From: Saccharofermentans sp.
Lineage (GTDB): Bacteria > Bacillota_A > Clostridia > Saccharofermentanales > Saccharofermentanaceae
DNA: 10,005 nucleotides
NCBI GenBank assembly: GCA_024695565.1
Contig: JAILHX010000019.1
Location: forward strand, 1 to 10,005
Reading direction: 5' to 3'
The position numbers and the translations under genes are program-made. The notes under the pieces are model-generated. The model saw only the letters and a list, made by a program, of their open reading frames with translations. It searched no databases and was not told where the DNA came from. Shown piece by piece: positions 1 to 6,020 of the stretch; within the stretch, counting starts at the first letter, position 1; each line of letters begins with the position of its first letter.

Positions 1-155
1 GCATCGCCGATGAGGGAGCTGGTTACCATTCCAAGGACGGGGGTTATTCTTTCTTCGGAAGAATCCACGGCCATGATCTCATCGCCGGCTTTGTTCAGCT
101 GATCGATAAGATGGTAGCCAAAACGGCCTATTCCGATTACGAGTACGCTCTTCAT
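1..155 (-). CDS. ktrA: TrkA/KtrA family potassium uptake regulatory subunit (RCK N domain), partial
   Basis: This is the first 51 codons of a cytoplasmic, nucleotide-binding ring subunit that gates a Trk/Ktr potassium channel; the rest lies beyond the left edge. The protein begins MKSVLVIGIGRFGYHL. This is a Rossmann beta1-turn-alpha1 with the GxGRFG nucleotide-binding loop, followed by an acidic residue at the end of beta2 (AVDSSEE) that in this family contacts the adenosine ribose. ATG at 155 is preceded by AAAGGA with an 8-base spacer. The gene starts 22 bases after the stop of the channel subunit on the same strand, the usual Ktr order of membrane subunit then RCK subunit, so the two are probably co-transcribed. 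KtrA and TrkA differ mainly in having one or two RCK repeats. The truncation prevents choosing; KtrA is preferred because the partner has KtrB length. Confidence 0.92.
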   Translation of the reverse strand, partial: MKSVLVIGIGRFGYHLIDQLNKAGDEIMAVDSSEERITPVLGMVTSSLIGD

Positions 156-163
156 ATAATTGT

Positions 164-169
164 TCCTTT
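164..169 (-). promoter_or_regulatory. Ribosome binding site of ktrA
   Basis: On the minus strand the hexamer AAAGGA lies 8 bases upstream of the ATG at 155. It overlaps nothing coding, because the preceding gene stops at 178. It supports this start codon for the truncated RCK subunit. Confidence 0.7.
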
Positions 170-177
170 CTGCCGGA

Positions 178-1515
178 TCAACCGACCGCTATGTTATCTG
201 CGGGATATTGTTTATTGACTGTTGATTTGCGTGAGATAGCGGCAAATACGAGTGTAAGGCCGCCTACACGTCCTGTGTACATTATGAATATCAATATGAT
301 CTTCGAAGCTGTTGACAGAGCAGGCGTGATTCCCATCGACAGGCCTACTGTAGCAACGGCGGATGCGCTCTCAAATATCGTTTTCAGGAACTCGATGTTC
401 TCGATCTTGGATATGCACATAGCGCCTGTCATTGCCAGGATTATGTCGAGCATGAATACAGCGATGGCTCCGTAAACGGCTTCCTGTGTGATCCTGCGTT
501 TGAACACGGCAGGTGCCTTCTCGTGTCTGAAGAATGAGAACATGGTGAAGAACAGGATGGCGACTGTTGTGATCTTCATACCGCCTGCGGTGGAACCGGG
601 CGCGCCTCCTATGAGCATCAGGATGATCGTCATGACGACACCCGTGCCTGAGAAATTGTTGTAATCAGTAGTGTTGAATCCGGCCGTTCTCGGAGTGACC
701 GCCTGGAACAGGGAAGCCAAAAATCTCTGATTGTCAGGAAGATCAGCGTATTCGCCGAACCACAGATAGATCATGGGGAACAATATAAGGATGATCTCCA
801 TTACGAGGATTATCTTGCTCTGCGTGCTGTATCTGTAGAACTTGAGGCCGTGTTTCTTGATATCCATCCATGTGAGGAATCCGAGACCGCCCGTAAGGAT
901 CAAGAATACGAGCGTGATAACGATCAGTGGGTGATCCATGTAAGGCATCATGGAAGAGAATTCACCGTGAGTACCGTTGAGGTCAAATCCTGCGTTACAG
1001 AAAGCTGATATCGAAGTGAAGACCGCGCGCCAGATACCCTTGAGCGGACCATATTCAGCGATGAATACGGGTGCCATGATTATTGCTCCTAAGAGCTCGA
1101 AAACAACGGTCCCGATGAAGATGAACCTGGTGTACTTCATGATCTCGCCGAGGTTCGGGGCAGAGACTGCTTCCATCATTGTGGTTCTGGCCTGAAGTCC
1201 TAATTTTCTTCCTATGATCCTGCTTAAGATGGATGTCATCGTGACAACGCCCATACCGCCGATCTGGATGAGAATGAGGATTACGAGCTGGCCGAACCAG
1301 GACCAGTGCGTCTGTGTGTCGTAAACTACAAGGCCAGTAACGCATCCTGCTGAAGTGGCAGTGAAAAATGCATCTATCACGCTGGTCCATTCACCCGATT
1401 TGGTTGAGATGGGGAGCATCAGCAGCAATGCGCCTATTACTATCATTACCACGAAGCCCAGAAGGATGGTCTGCGCTCCGCTAAGTCTGAAATGTTTCTT
1501 TCCGTTATTACCCAT
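178..1515 (-). CDS. ktrB: TrkH/KtrB family potassium uptake channel subunit
   Basis: This 445-residue integral membrane protein conducts potassium (sometimes with sodium coupling) inward, gated by the RCK subunit encoded just downstream. Four membrane-pore-membrane repeats are visible, each with its filter glycine: TSAGCVTGL (Gly61), SAFCNAGF (Gly176), TPRTAGFNT (Gly279) and ASAVATVGL (Gly391). GGAPGSTAGGMK at about 303-314 is the conserved intramembrane gating loop region, and YTGRVGGLTL at 413-422 is the conserved C-terminal motif. The length fits KtrB better than the longer TrkH. The first pore loop reads S-A-G-C-V-T-G where many relatives have S-A-V-x-V-T-G, a minor variation. The ATG at 1515 has no visible Shine-Dalgarno sequence, and a perfect TATAAT lies only 6 bases upstream (see the promoter entry), so the message may be leaderless. 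I kept this start because GKKHFRLSGAQ followed by the first membrane helix is a normal family N-terminus. Confidence 0.95.
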   Translation of the reverse strand: MGNNGKKHFRLSGAQTILLGFVVMIVIGALLLMLPISTKSGEWTSVIDAFFTATSAGCVTGLVVYDTQTHWSWFGQLVILILIQIGGMGVVTMTSILSRIIGRKLGLQARTTMMEAVSAPNLGEIMKYTRFIFIGTVVFELLGAIIMAPVFIAEYGPLKGIWRAVFTSISAFCNAGFDLNGTHGEFSSMMPYMDHPLIVITLVFLILTGGLGFLTWMDIKKHGLKFYRYSTQSKIILVMEIILILFPMIYLWFGEYADLPDNQRFLASLFQAVTPRTAGFNTTDYNNFSGTGVVMTIILMLIGGAPGSTAGGMKITTVAILFFTMFSFFRHEKAPAVFKRRITQEAVYGAIAVFMLDIILAMTGAMCISKIENIEFLKTIFESASAVATVGLSMGITPALSTASKIILIFIMYTGRVGGLTLVFAAISRKSTVNKQYPADNIAVG

Positions 1516-1521
1516 GTCGCT

Positions 1522-1527
1522 ATTATA
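1522..1527 (-). promoter_or_regulatory. -10 box of the ktrB-ktrA promoter, possibly giving a leaderless mRNA
   Basis: On the minus strand a perfect TATAAT ends 6 bases before the ktrB ATG. A start site about 7 bases downstream would fall on or next to the A of ATG, leaving no 5' leader. The bases between (AGCGAC) contain no Shine-Dalgarno sequence. The best -35 candidate at 17-base spacing is the weak TTCTAA (1545-1550). The stretch just upstream is an A-tract on this strand (1531-1548), which could act as an UP-like or bent element. The box is seen directly; the start site is inferred. Confidence 0.55.
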
Positions 1528-1530
1528 AAT

Positions 1531-1548
1531 CTATTTTTATTTTTTTAG
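1531..1548. other. A/T tract in the divergent promoter region
   Basis: This stretch of T runs on the plus strand (A runs on the minus strand) lies directly upstream of the ktrB -10 box and covers its -35 region. It could be an UP-like element or intrinsically bent DNA helping a promoter with a poor -35. It is not preceded by a GC-rich hairpin in either direction, so it is not read as a terminator. Confidence 0.35.
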
Positions 1549-1575
1549 AAAGATATTTGTCCCATTAATCGAGAG

Positions 1576-1583
1576 CGAACATA
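1576..1583 (+). promoter_or_regulatory. Possible LexA half-site in the pcrA promoter
   Basis: CGAACATA equals the left half of the Gram-positive LexA box (CGAAC-N4-GTTCG type), but the bases that follow (ACCCTT) match none of the right half. It sits 12 bases upstream of the pcrA -10 box. An SOS link would suit a repair helicase, since E. coli uvrD is LexA-controlled, but a half-site alone is weak evidence. Confidence 0.15.
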
Positions 1584-1595
1584 ACCCTTTATTGC

Positions 1596-1601
1596 TATAA
1601 T
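1596..1601 (+). promoter_or_regulatory. Extended -10 promoter of pcrA
   Basis: TATAAT at 1596-1601 is directly preceded by TGC (1593-1595), forming an extended -10 element. No TTGACA-like hexamer is present at 16-18 bases spacing; the region reads GAGCGA. Extended -10 promoters often work without a -35. The predicted start near 1608 gives a leader of about 24 bases that includes the GGGAG ribosome binding site. The promoter faces away from the ktrB promoter, and the two -10 boxes are about 70 bases apart. Confidence 0.6.
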
Positions 1602-1618
1602 CTCTTTAATCGATTTTT

Positions 1619-1623
1619 GGGAG
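1619..1623 (+). promoter_or_regulatory. Ribosome binding site that sets the pcrA start
   Basis: GGGAG lies 8 bases before the TTG at 1632. An upstream in-frame TTG at 1617 overlaps this site and has no site of its own, so initiation at 1632 is favoured. Confidence 0.7.
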
Positions 1624-1631
1624 ATAAAAGC

Positions 1632-4067
1632 TTGGCAGACGATTTTAACAATTCAGAAGAGTTTTTCAGAGACTTGGAGAGCATTTACGGTCAGGGTCCG
1701 GATACTTATCAGGACCAGGACGCGGATGACATGCTCGAGGGCCTTAATAAGGAACAGCGAGAGGCTGTTACGCATTTGGACGGACCGCTCCTTATCCTTG
1801 CGGGAGCCGGTTCGGGTAAGACCAGAGTTATCACATACCGTATCGCATACATGATGAAGAAGCATAACATCGCTCCTTCATCCATTCTGGCGATCACATT
1901 TACCAACAAGGCGGCAAACGAGATGCGCCAGAGAATAGAGGGTCTTGTCGGAGACCGTTCAAAGTATATCTGGTGCGGCACCTTCCACAGTATTTTCGCG
2001 AGAATATTAAGAAGACACGCTGAGCTTTTGGGATATTCGCAGAATTTCTCGATCATTGATACCGACGACCAGCTTAAGCTCGTTAAGGATTCCATGAAGG
2101 AATTAGATATCGCAGACAGCCAGTTTAAGCCCAAGAGCGTGCAGATCGAGATCTCCAATGCCAAGAACAAGTTCATCAGCGTTGAGGAATACACGCTTCA
2201 GGCGGGCAAGGAATACTTCCTCGGTGTCGTTGCCAGGATATATAAGAGATATCAGGAGAAGCTCCTCGCCAATAACGCCATGGACTTCGACGACATCCTG
2301 GTCAACATGGTCAGGCTCTTAGAGCAGAACCCCGATATCTGCGAACTTTATAAGCAGAAGTTCAGATACATCATGGTGGATGAGTATCAGGATACGAACA
2401 TGCCCCAGTACCGTGCGGTCATGAAGCTTGCTTCAGGCAACGGCAATATCTGCGTAGTAGGCGACGACGACCAGTCAATCTATTCGTTCAGAGGCGCGGA
2501 TGTCAGACTCATCCTTAAGTTCGAGAAGGACTTCCCGGGCGCCAGAGTCATCAAGCTCGAAGAGAACTACCGTTCAACCAAGACGATCCTTGAGGCTGCC
2601 AACTGCGTTATCGCCAATAACACTAAGCGCAAGAGCAAGCATCTGAGGACCGAGGGCGCAGACGGCGAGAAGATCATAGTCATGAATTCCGATACAAGTG
2701 CGGGCGAAGCTGACTTTGTCGGAAGGACCATCAAGATGATGGCTGACAAGGGTAAGTTCAAGTATTCGGACTGCGCCGTTCTTTACAGAATGAATGCTCT
2801 GTCCCGTAACGTGGAGACTACGCTCCACAACATGGGAATACCGTTCAGGGTTTACGGAGGCATGAGGTTCTACGACAGAAAAGAGATCAAGGACATCCTC
2901 GCATACTTAAGGCTCATCAACGATACGAAGGATAACATTGCTTTCGAGAGGATCATAAACGTTCCGAGGCGCGGGATCGGCGATGCGACGATCGAGAAGA
3001 TCAGACAGTATGCCCTGTCAGATAACACCAGCATGTTCGAAGTTGCCATGCATGCGTTAGATTACCCGGAGCTTGTCCGTGTCAGTTCGAGGATCTTGTC
3101 GTTTACGGATCTCATCAACCAGATGAGAGACAAGCTCAAAGAGAACGAGATGGATTTTGCACAGTTCGTCGACTATGTCGAGAATGAATCCGGAGTTATC
3201 GAAGAGATAACCGAACAGCGCGAGAAGAAGGGCGAGATAATCGACAGAGTCGAGAACCTCAAGGAACTTTTGTCTGAAGCTGCCGAATACGACAAAGCAC
3301 ACCGCGCAGAGCCCGTAGACATGGACACTCTCGAGATCGATGAAGGCGACGGATTTCCTGTTGAAGTAGATGATGATTTCTTCTTCGATACGGCGACTGC
3401 AGATACCACGGAAGGAATCTTAGGACTCTATCTTGAGAACGCTTCGCTCTTTACAGAAGGCGATGAATATACCGACACGGATGACTTCGTTAAGCTAATG
3501 TCGATCCATAGTGCGAAGGGACTTGAATTCGGCGCAGTGTTCATCATCGGTCTTGAAGAAGGAGTTTTCCCGAGCTACAGATCCATTCAGAGTGTTGAGG
3601 ATACTGAAGAAGAGAGAAGACTCATGTATGTTGCGATCACAAGAGCCAAGAAGAATCTCTTCATTGTCCTTGCCAAGCAGAGAATGCTCTTCGGTCAGAC
3701 CAACTGCAACAGACCTTCAAGATTCATCAAGGAGATCAATCCGGAACTTCTGTATCTCATGGGCTCTAAGAGGGAGACATCTCAGGATGCACCTCAGGGC
3801 GATACAAACAGGGAGAAGTCCAGGAAGTCCATCCAGTCTGCGATAAAGTCACAATTTACGAAGGATAAGAACAAACCTGCCGGCGCGCGCGAAGGACAGC
3901 TCGGTCCGGATGAACTCGTTAAGGGCATGAAGGTGGTTCACCCTAGGTTCGGAGAGGGAATAATACTCAAGGTCGAGCCCGTTGGCGGAGATGCACTCAT
4001 CACGATCGACTTCGACGGTATGCGCAAGAATATGCTCGCCAACTCCTCAGGCCTTAAGAAAGCCTGA
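1632..4067 (+). CDS. pcrA: ATP-dependent DNA helicase PcrA (UvrD/Rep superfamily 1A)
   Basis: This 811-residue cytoplasmic 3'-5' helicase unwinds DNA in excision repair and plasmid replication, removes RecA filaments and resolves transcription conflicts. All family motifs are present (numbered from TTG 1632): Q motif LNKEQREAV at about 38-46, Walker A GAGSGKT 58-64, Ia ITFTNKAANE, Ib GTFHS, II VDEYQD with the catalytic DE, III VGDDDQSIYSFRGA 276-289, IV ENYRST, V HSAKGLEF 626-633 and VI RRLMYVAITRAKK with the arginine finger. The tail GMKVVHPRFGEG (765-776) to the end is the PcrA-type Tudor-like domain that contacts RNA polymerase, which favours PcrA over Rep. A very acidic stretch at about 562-591 (including DEGDGF and VDDDFFFD) precedes motif V and seems longer than in Bacillus PcrA. 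The TTG at 1632 is chosen over the upstream in-frame TTG at 1617 because GGGAG sits 8 bases before it. The gene is divergent from ktrB and has its own promoter. Confidence 0.96.
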   Translation: MADDFNNSEEFFRDLESIYGQGPDTYQDQDADDMLEGLNKEQREAVTHLDGPLLILAGAGSGKTRVITYRIAYMMKKHNIAPSSILAITFTNKAANEMRQRIEGLVGDRSKYIWCGTFHSIFARILRRHAELLGYSQNFSIIDTDDQLKLVKDSMKELDIADSQFKPKSVQIEISNAKNKFISVEEYTLQAGKEYFLGVVARIYKRYQEKLLANNAMDFDDILVNMVRLLEQNPDICELYKQKFRYIMVDEYQDTNMPQYRAVMKLASGNGNICVVGDDDQSIYSFRGADVRLILKFEKDFPGARVIKLEENYRSTKTILEAANCVIANNTKRKSKHLRTEGADGEKIIVMNSDTSAGEADFVGRTIKMMADKGKFKYSDCAVLYRMNALSRNVETTLHNMGIPFRVYGGMRFYDRKEIKDILAYLRLINDTKDNIAFERIINVPRRGIGDATIEKIRQYALSDNTSMFEVAMHALDYPELVRVSSRILSFTDLINQMRDKLKENEMDFAQFVDYVENESGVIEEITEQREKKGEIIDRVENLKELLSEAAEYDKAHRAEPVDMDTLEIDEGDGFPVEVDDDFFFDTATADTTEGILGLYLENASLFTEGDEYTDTDDFVKLMSIHSAKGLEFGAVFIIGLEEGVFPSYRSIQSVEDTEEERRLMYVAITRAKKNLFIVLAKQRMLFGQTNCNRPSRFIKEINPELLYLMGSKRETSQDAPQGDTNREKSRKSIQSAIKSQFTKDKNKPAGAREGQLGPDELVKGMKVVHPRFGEGIILKVEPVGGDALITIDFDGMRKNMLANSSGLKKA

Positions 4068-4099
4068 AGTTAACCGAGAATACGGCCTTTTAAATGTAG

Positions 4100-4105
4100 T
4101 ATAAT
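4100..4105 (+). promoter_or_regulatory. -10 box of the dgt-yfbR-glucosaminidase operon promoter
   Basis: A perfect TATAAT sits in the 71 bp gap between pcrA and dgt, with a TG dinucleotide four bases upstream (not in the exact extended position). No convincing -35 is seen; the candidates AGAATA or GAATAC match poorly. A start near 4112 would give a leader of about 27 bases containing the ribosome binding site. Read-through from pcrA remains possible, since no strong terminator is visible. Confidence 0.5.
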
Positions 4106-4122
4106 TATCCAATATGTTTATT

Positions 4123-4129
4123 AAGGAGG
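4123..4129 (+). promoter_or_regulatory. Ribosome binding site of dgt
   Basis: AAGGAGG is a near-perfect Shine-Dalgarno sequence, 9 bases before the ATG at 4139. A TTG at 4136, in the same frame and one codon earlier, is 6 bases away. ATG is favoured by codon and spacing; the proteins would differ by one residue. Confidence 0.8.
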
Positions 4130-4138
4130 CTTTAGTTG

Positions 4139-5368
4139 ATGTCAGATAATATCAGTTTCCTGGATCTTTATGCGGACAGCGTAGCCAGCATTGGTAAGTC
4201 GGATAAGATATCAGAGCCTTCCAGAGCGAAGATAAAGATGCTTCAATCACAGCGTGACTCTATCCTGAGCGTCAACGCTGCCAAGTGTTCTGCTTCAAAA
4301 GGCAGGACCAAACCCGAGAAGGACGGAGACGTCAGGAACTGTTACGAGAGAGACATGGGAAGGATCATTTATTCCCAGGCTTTCAGACGTCTCAAGCATA
4401 AGACACAGGTCTTCTTCAATCCCGCGAACGATCACATCTGCTCAAGATTAGAGCACGTCATTTATGTCGACTATATCGCTTCTACTATCGGAAGCGCTTT
4501 GAATCTCAATGTCGATCTCATCAAGGCTATCGCGTTAGGTCATGACGTCGGTCATACACCGTTCGGTCACAGCGGTGAGCGCGTTCTCAACAAGAAGCTC
4601 AAAGAGATCGATCCCAAGCTTTATTTCGAACACGAATCCAACGGTTTAAGAGTTCTCGAGATCTTAGAGAAGCACAACGGCGATAACGGATTAAATCTCA
4701 CATTCGAAGTAAGGGACGGCATCATCTGCCACTGCGGAGAATACTATTCCGAGAGGAAGCTCATCCCCTGCAGGGATAAGACAGAAGAAGACCTCTCTTA
4801 CCTTATCCCGAAGAAAGACCGCAAGGTTCCTGCCACGATGGAAGGATGTGTTGTCAGATTTGCCGATAAGATCGCTTATGTCGGAAGGGATATTGAAGAT
4901 GCTTTGAGAACAGGCGTTATCGCAAGTGAGTTCGATCTGCCTGTTGCCGCAGACGTTATGGGAAGCTCTAATTCAGAGATCATTAATTTCCTCGTTCAGG
5001 ACATTATCGAGAACAGTATGGATAAGGGCTTCATCATGATGAGCGATCACGCAGGAGATGCATTGGAGCACACCCTCAAGGAAAATGTTGCGAAGATCTA
5101 TACAGCGGGCAAGGTTACTACTTACGAGAAGTACTGCGACGTTATGCTCGAAGGACTTTTCGATGCGTTCTACGAAGCAGTCCAAAACCTCGAGAAGGCT
5201 GAGGATTCCAAGTCTTCTTCCATCAGGAAGTTTGCCGAATTCGTTAAGGAACACCCTGATTACAAGGCAGGCATCGACACGCCGCTTCCGATCTACGTAT
5301 CGGATTACATAGCAGGAATGACGGATTCTTTTGCCGTCAGCTGCTTCAACGAGATGTATAAGAGTTAA
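4139..5368 (+). CDS. dgt: Deoxyguanosinetriphosphate triphosphohydrolase (dGTPase, HD superfamily)
   Basis: This 409-residue cytoplasmic metal-dependent enzyme family hydrolyses dGTP (in many bacteria also other dNTPs) to deoxynucleoside and triphosphate, setting dNTP pool size. Motifs in order: the family signature CYERDMGRIIYSQAFRRLKHKTQVF at about 68-92, the first HD-domain histidine in SRLEHVIYV (His106), the metal-binding pair in GHDVGHTPFGHSGE (His135-Asp136), and the final metal ligand in RFADKIAYVGRD (Asp243). The C-terminal YVSDYIAGMTDSFAV is also typical. About 25 residues at the N-terminus (to roughly residue 30) go beyond what I expect of close relatives. Activity on dGTP itself is inferred from the family; many members are annotated only as dGTPase-like. 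It is the first gene of a tight four-gene run and ends 13 bases before yfbR. Confidence 0.93.
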   Translation: MSDNISFLDLYADSVASIGKSDKISEPSRAKIKMLQSQRDSILSVNAAKCSASKGRTKPEKDGDVRNCYERDMGRIIYSQAFRRLKHKTQVFFNPANDHICSRLEHVIYVDYIASTIGSALNLNVDLIKAIALGHDVGHTPFGHSGERVLNKKLKEIDPKLYFEHESNGLRVLEILEKHNGDNGLNLTFEVRDGIICHCGEYYSERKLIPCRDKTEEDLSYLIPKKDRKVPATMEGCVVRFADKIAYVGRDIEDALRTGVIASEFDLPVAADVMGSSNSEIINFLVQDIIENSMDKGFIMMSDHAGDALEHTLKENVAKIYTAGKVTTYEKYCDVMLEGLFDAFYEAVQNLEKAEDSKSSSIRKFAEFVKEHPDYKAGIDTPLPIYVSDYIAGMTDSFAVSCFNEMYKS

Positions 5369-5381
5369 TGGAGAATTGAAT

Positions 5382-6017
5382 ATGGATAATAAGGAAGAAT
5401 ACGGTTTTTTCGCGATGCTCGACCGCATGCAGTACATCGGCAGATGGGCACTGATGCGTAACAGCAGAACGGAGAATATCAAGGAGCACAGCTTCGATGT
5501 TGCGGTCATCGCGCATTGCCTGACTGTTCTTCACAATAAGTTCGAGAAAGATAACGAAGGAGCGATCCTGCCGGACCCCTATAAGGTTCAGGCTTATGCT
5601 CTGTATCACGACTGCACGGAGATCTTAACAGGAGATCTGCCGACACCGATCAAGTACCGCAACAAGGAGATCACCAAGGCTTACAAGGAAGTCGAGTCTG
5701 AGGCTGCGGCAAGTCTTGTAGAGCTTCTGCCGGAAGACCCTGAGATGAGAGCGGAATACTTGGAACTCCTCTGCCCTGTTGTTTCAACAGAAGAAGAGAA
5801 GCTCATTCACAGGCTCGTTAAGGCAGCCGATAAGATTGCTGCATACGTCAAGTGCTTAAGAGAAGAGAGCACCGGCAACGGCGAGTTCTCTGCAGCGAAG
5901 GAATCCACGGGCAGGATCATCAGGGGGATGAATATGCCTGAGGTCGATTACTTCATGGATCACTTCGTTCCTTCTTATGGTTACACATTAGATACGATCA
6001 CCGGGAGGGACGCATAA
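5382..6017 (+). CDS. yfbR: 5'-deoxynucleotidase YfbR-type (HD superfamily)
   Basis: This 211-residue enzyme family removes phosphate from 2'-deoxyribonucleoside 5'-monophosphates. It closely follows the E. coli YfbR pattern along its whole length: RWALMRNSRTENIKEHS carries the Arg21-Trp22 deoxyribose-selecting pair and His36, YHDCTEILTGDLPTPIKY carries His76-Asp77, Glu80 and Asp85, and VKAADKIAAYVKCL carries Asp150. The C-terminal VDYFMDHFVPS is also conserved. All residues expected for metal binding and catalysis are present, so an active enzyme is likely. ATG 5382 is chosen because GGAG (5370-5373) lies 8 bases before it; an earlier in-frame ATG at 5331 lies inside dgt and lacks a site. With dgt immediately upstream, it probably forms a dNTP/dNMP breakdown module feeding deoxynucleoside salvage or overflow. 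Related HD nucleotidases such as YGK1 types are less similar. Confidence 0.94.
   Translation: MDNKEEYGFFAMLDRMQYIGRWALMRNSRTENIKEHSFDVAVIAHCLTVLHNKFEKDNEGAILPDPYKVQAYALYHDCTEILTGDLPTPIKYRNKEITKAYKEVESEAAASLVELLPEDPEMRAEYLELLCPVVSTEEEKLIHRLVKAADKIAAYVKCLREESTGNGEFSAAKESTGRIIRGMNMPEVDYFMDHFVPSYGYTLDTITGRDA
6003..6010 (+). promoter_or_regulatory. Ribosome binding site of the glucosaminidase gene, inside the yfbR 3' end
   Basis: GGGAGGGA lies within the last codons of yfbR, 10 bases before the ATG at 6021. Because it is embedded in the upstream reading frame, translation of the two genes is likely coupled. Confidence 0.65.
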
Positions 6018-6020
6018 CCG

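Noticed and set aside
191..1195. Plus-strand open frames inside the potassium channel gene
   Set aside because: They lie antisense to a clearly recognised gene with all four filter motifs, lack ribosome binding sites and show no domain pattern.
1617..1631. Upstream TTG start for pcrA at 1617
   Set aside because: It overlaps the GGGAG site that serves the TTG at 1632, and it has no ribosome binding site of its own.
4047..4067. Hairpin TCAGGC / GCCTGA at the pcrA stop as a rho-independent terminator
   Set aside because: The stem is only 6 bp and is not followed by a T tract. A second possible pairing with GGCCTTTT at 4084-4091 is bulged and short. Too weak to call.
5331..5381. Upstream ATG start for yfbR at 5331
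   Set aside because: It lies within dgt without a ribosome binding site. The ATG at 5382 has GGAG at the right spacing and gives the normal family N-terminus.
4139..6017. dgt-yfbR pair as a phage-defence system
   Set aside because: Both proteins match full-length housekeeping families, with no defence genes, transposases or composition change nearby. The neighbours are core and surface genes.
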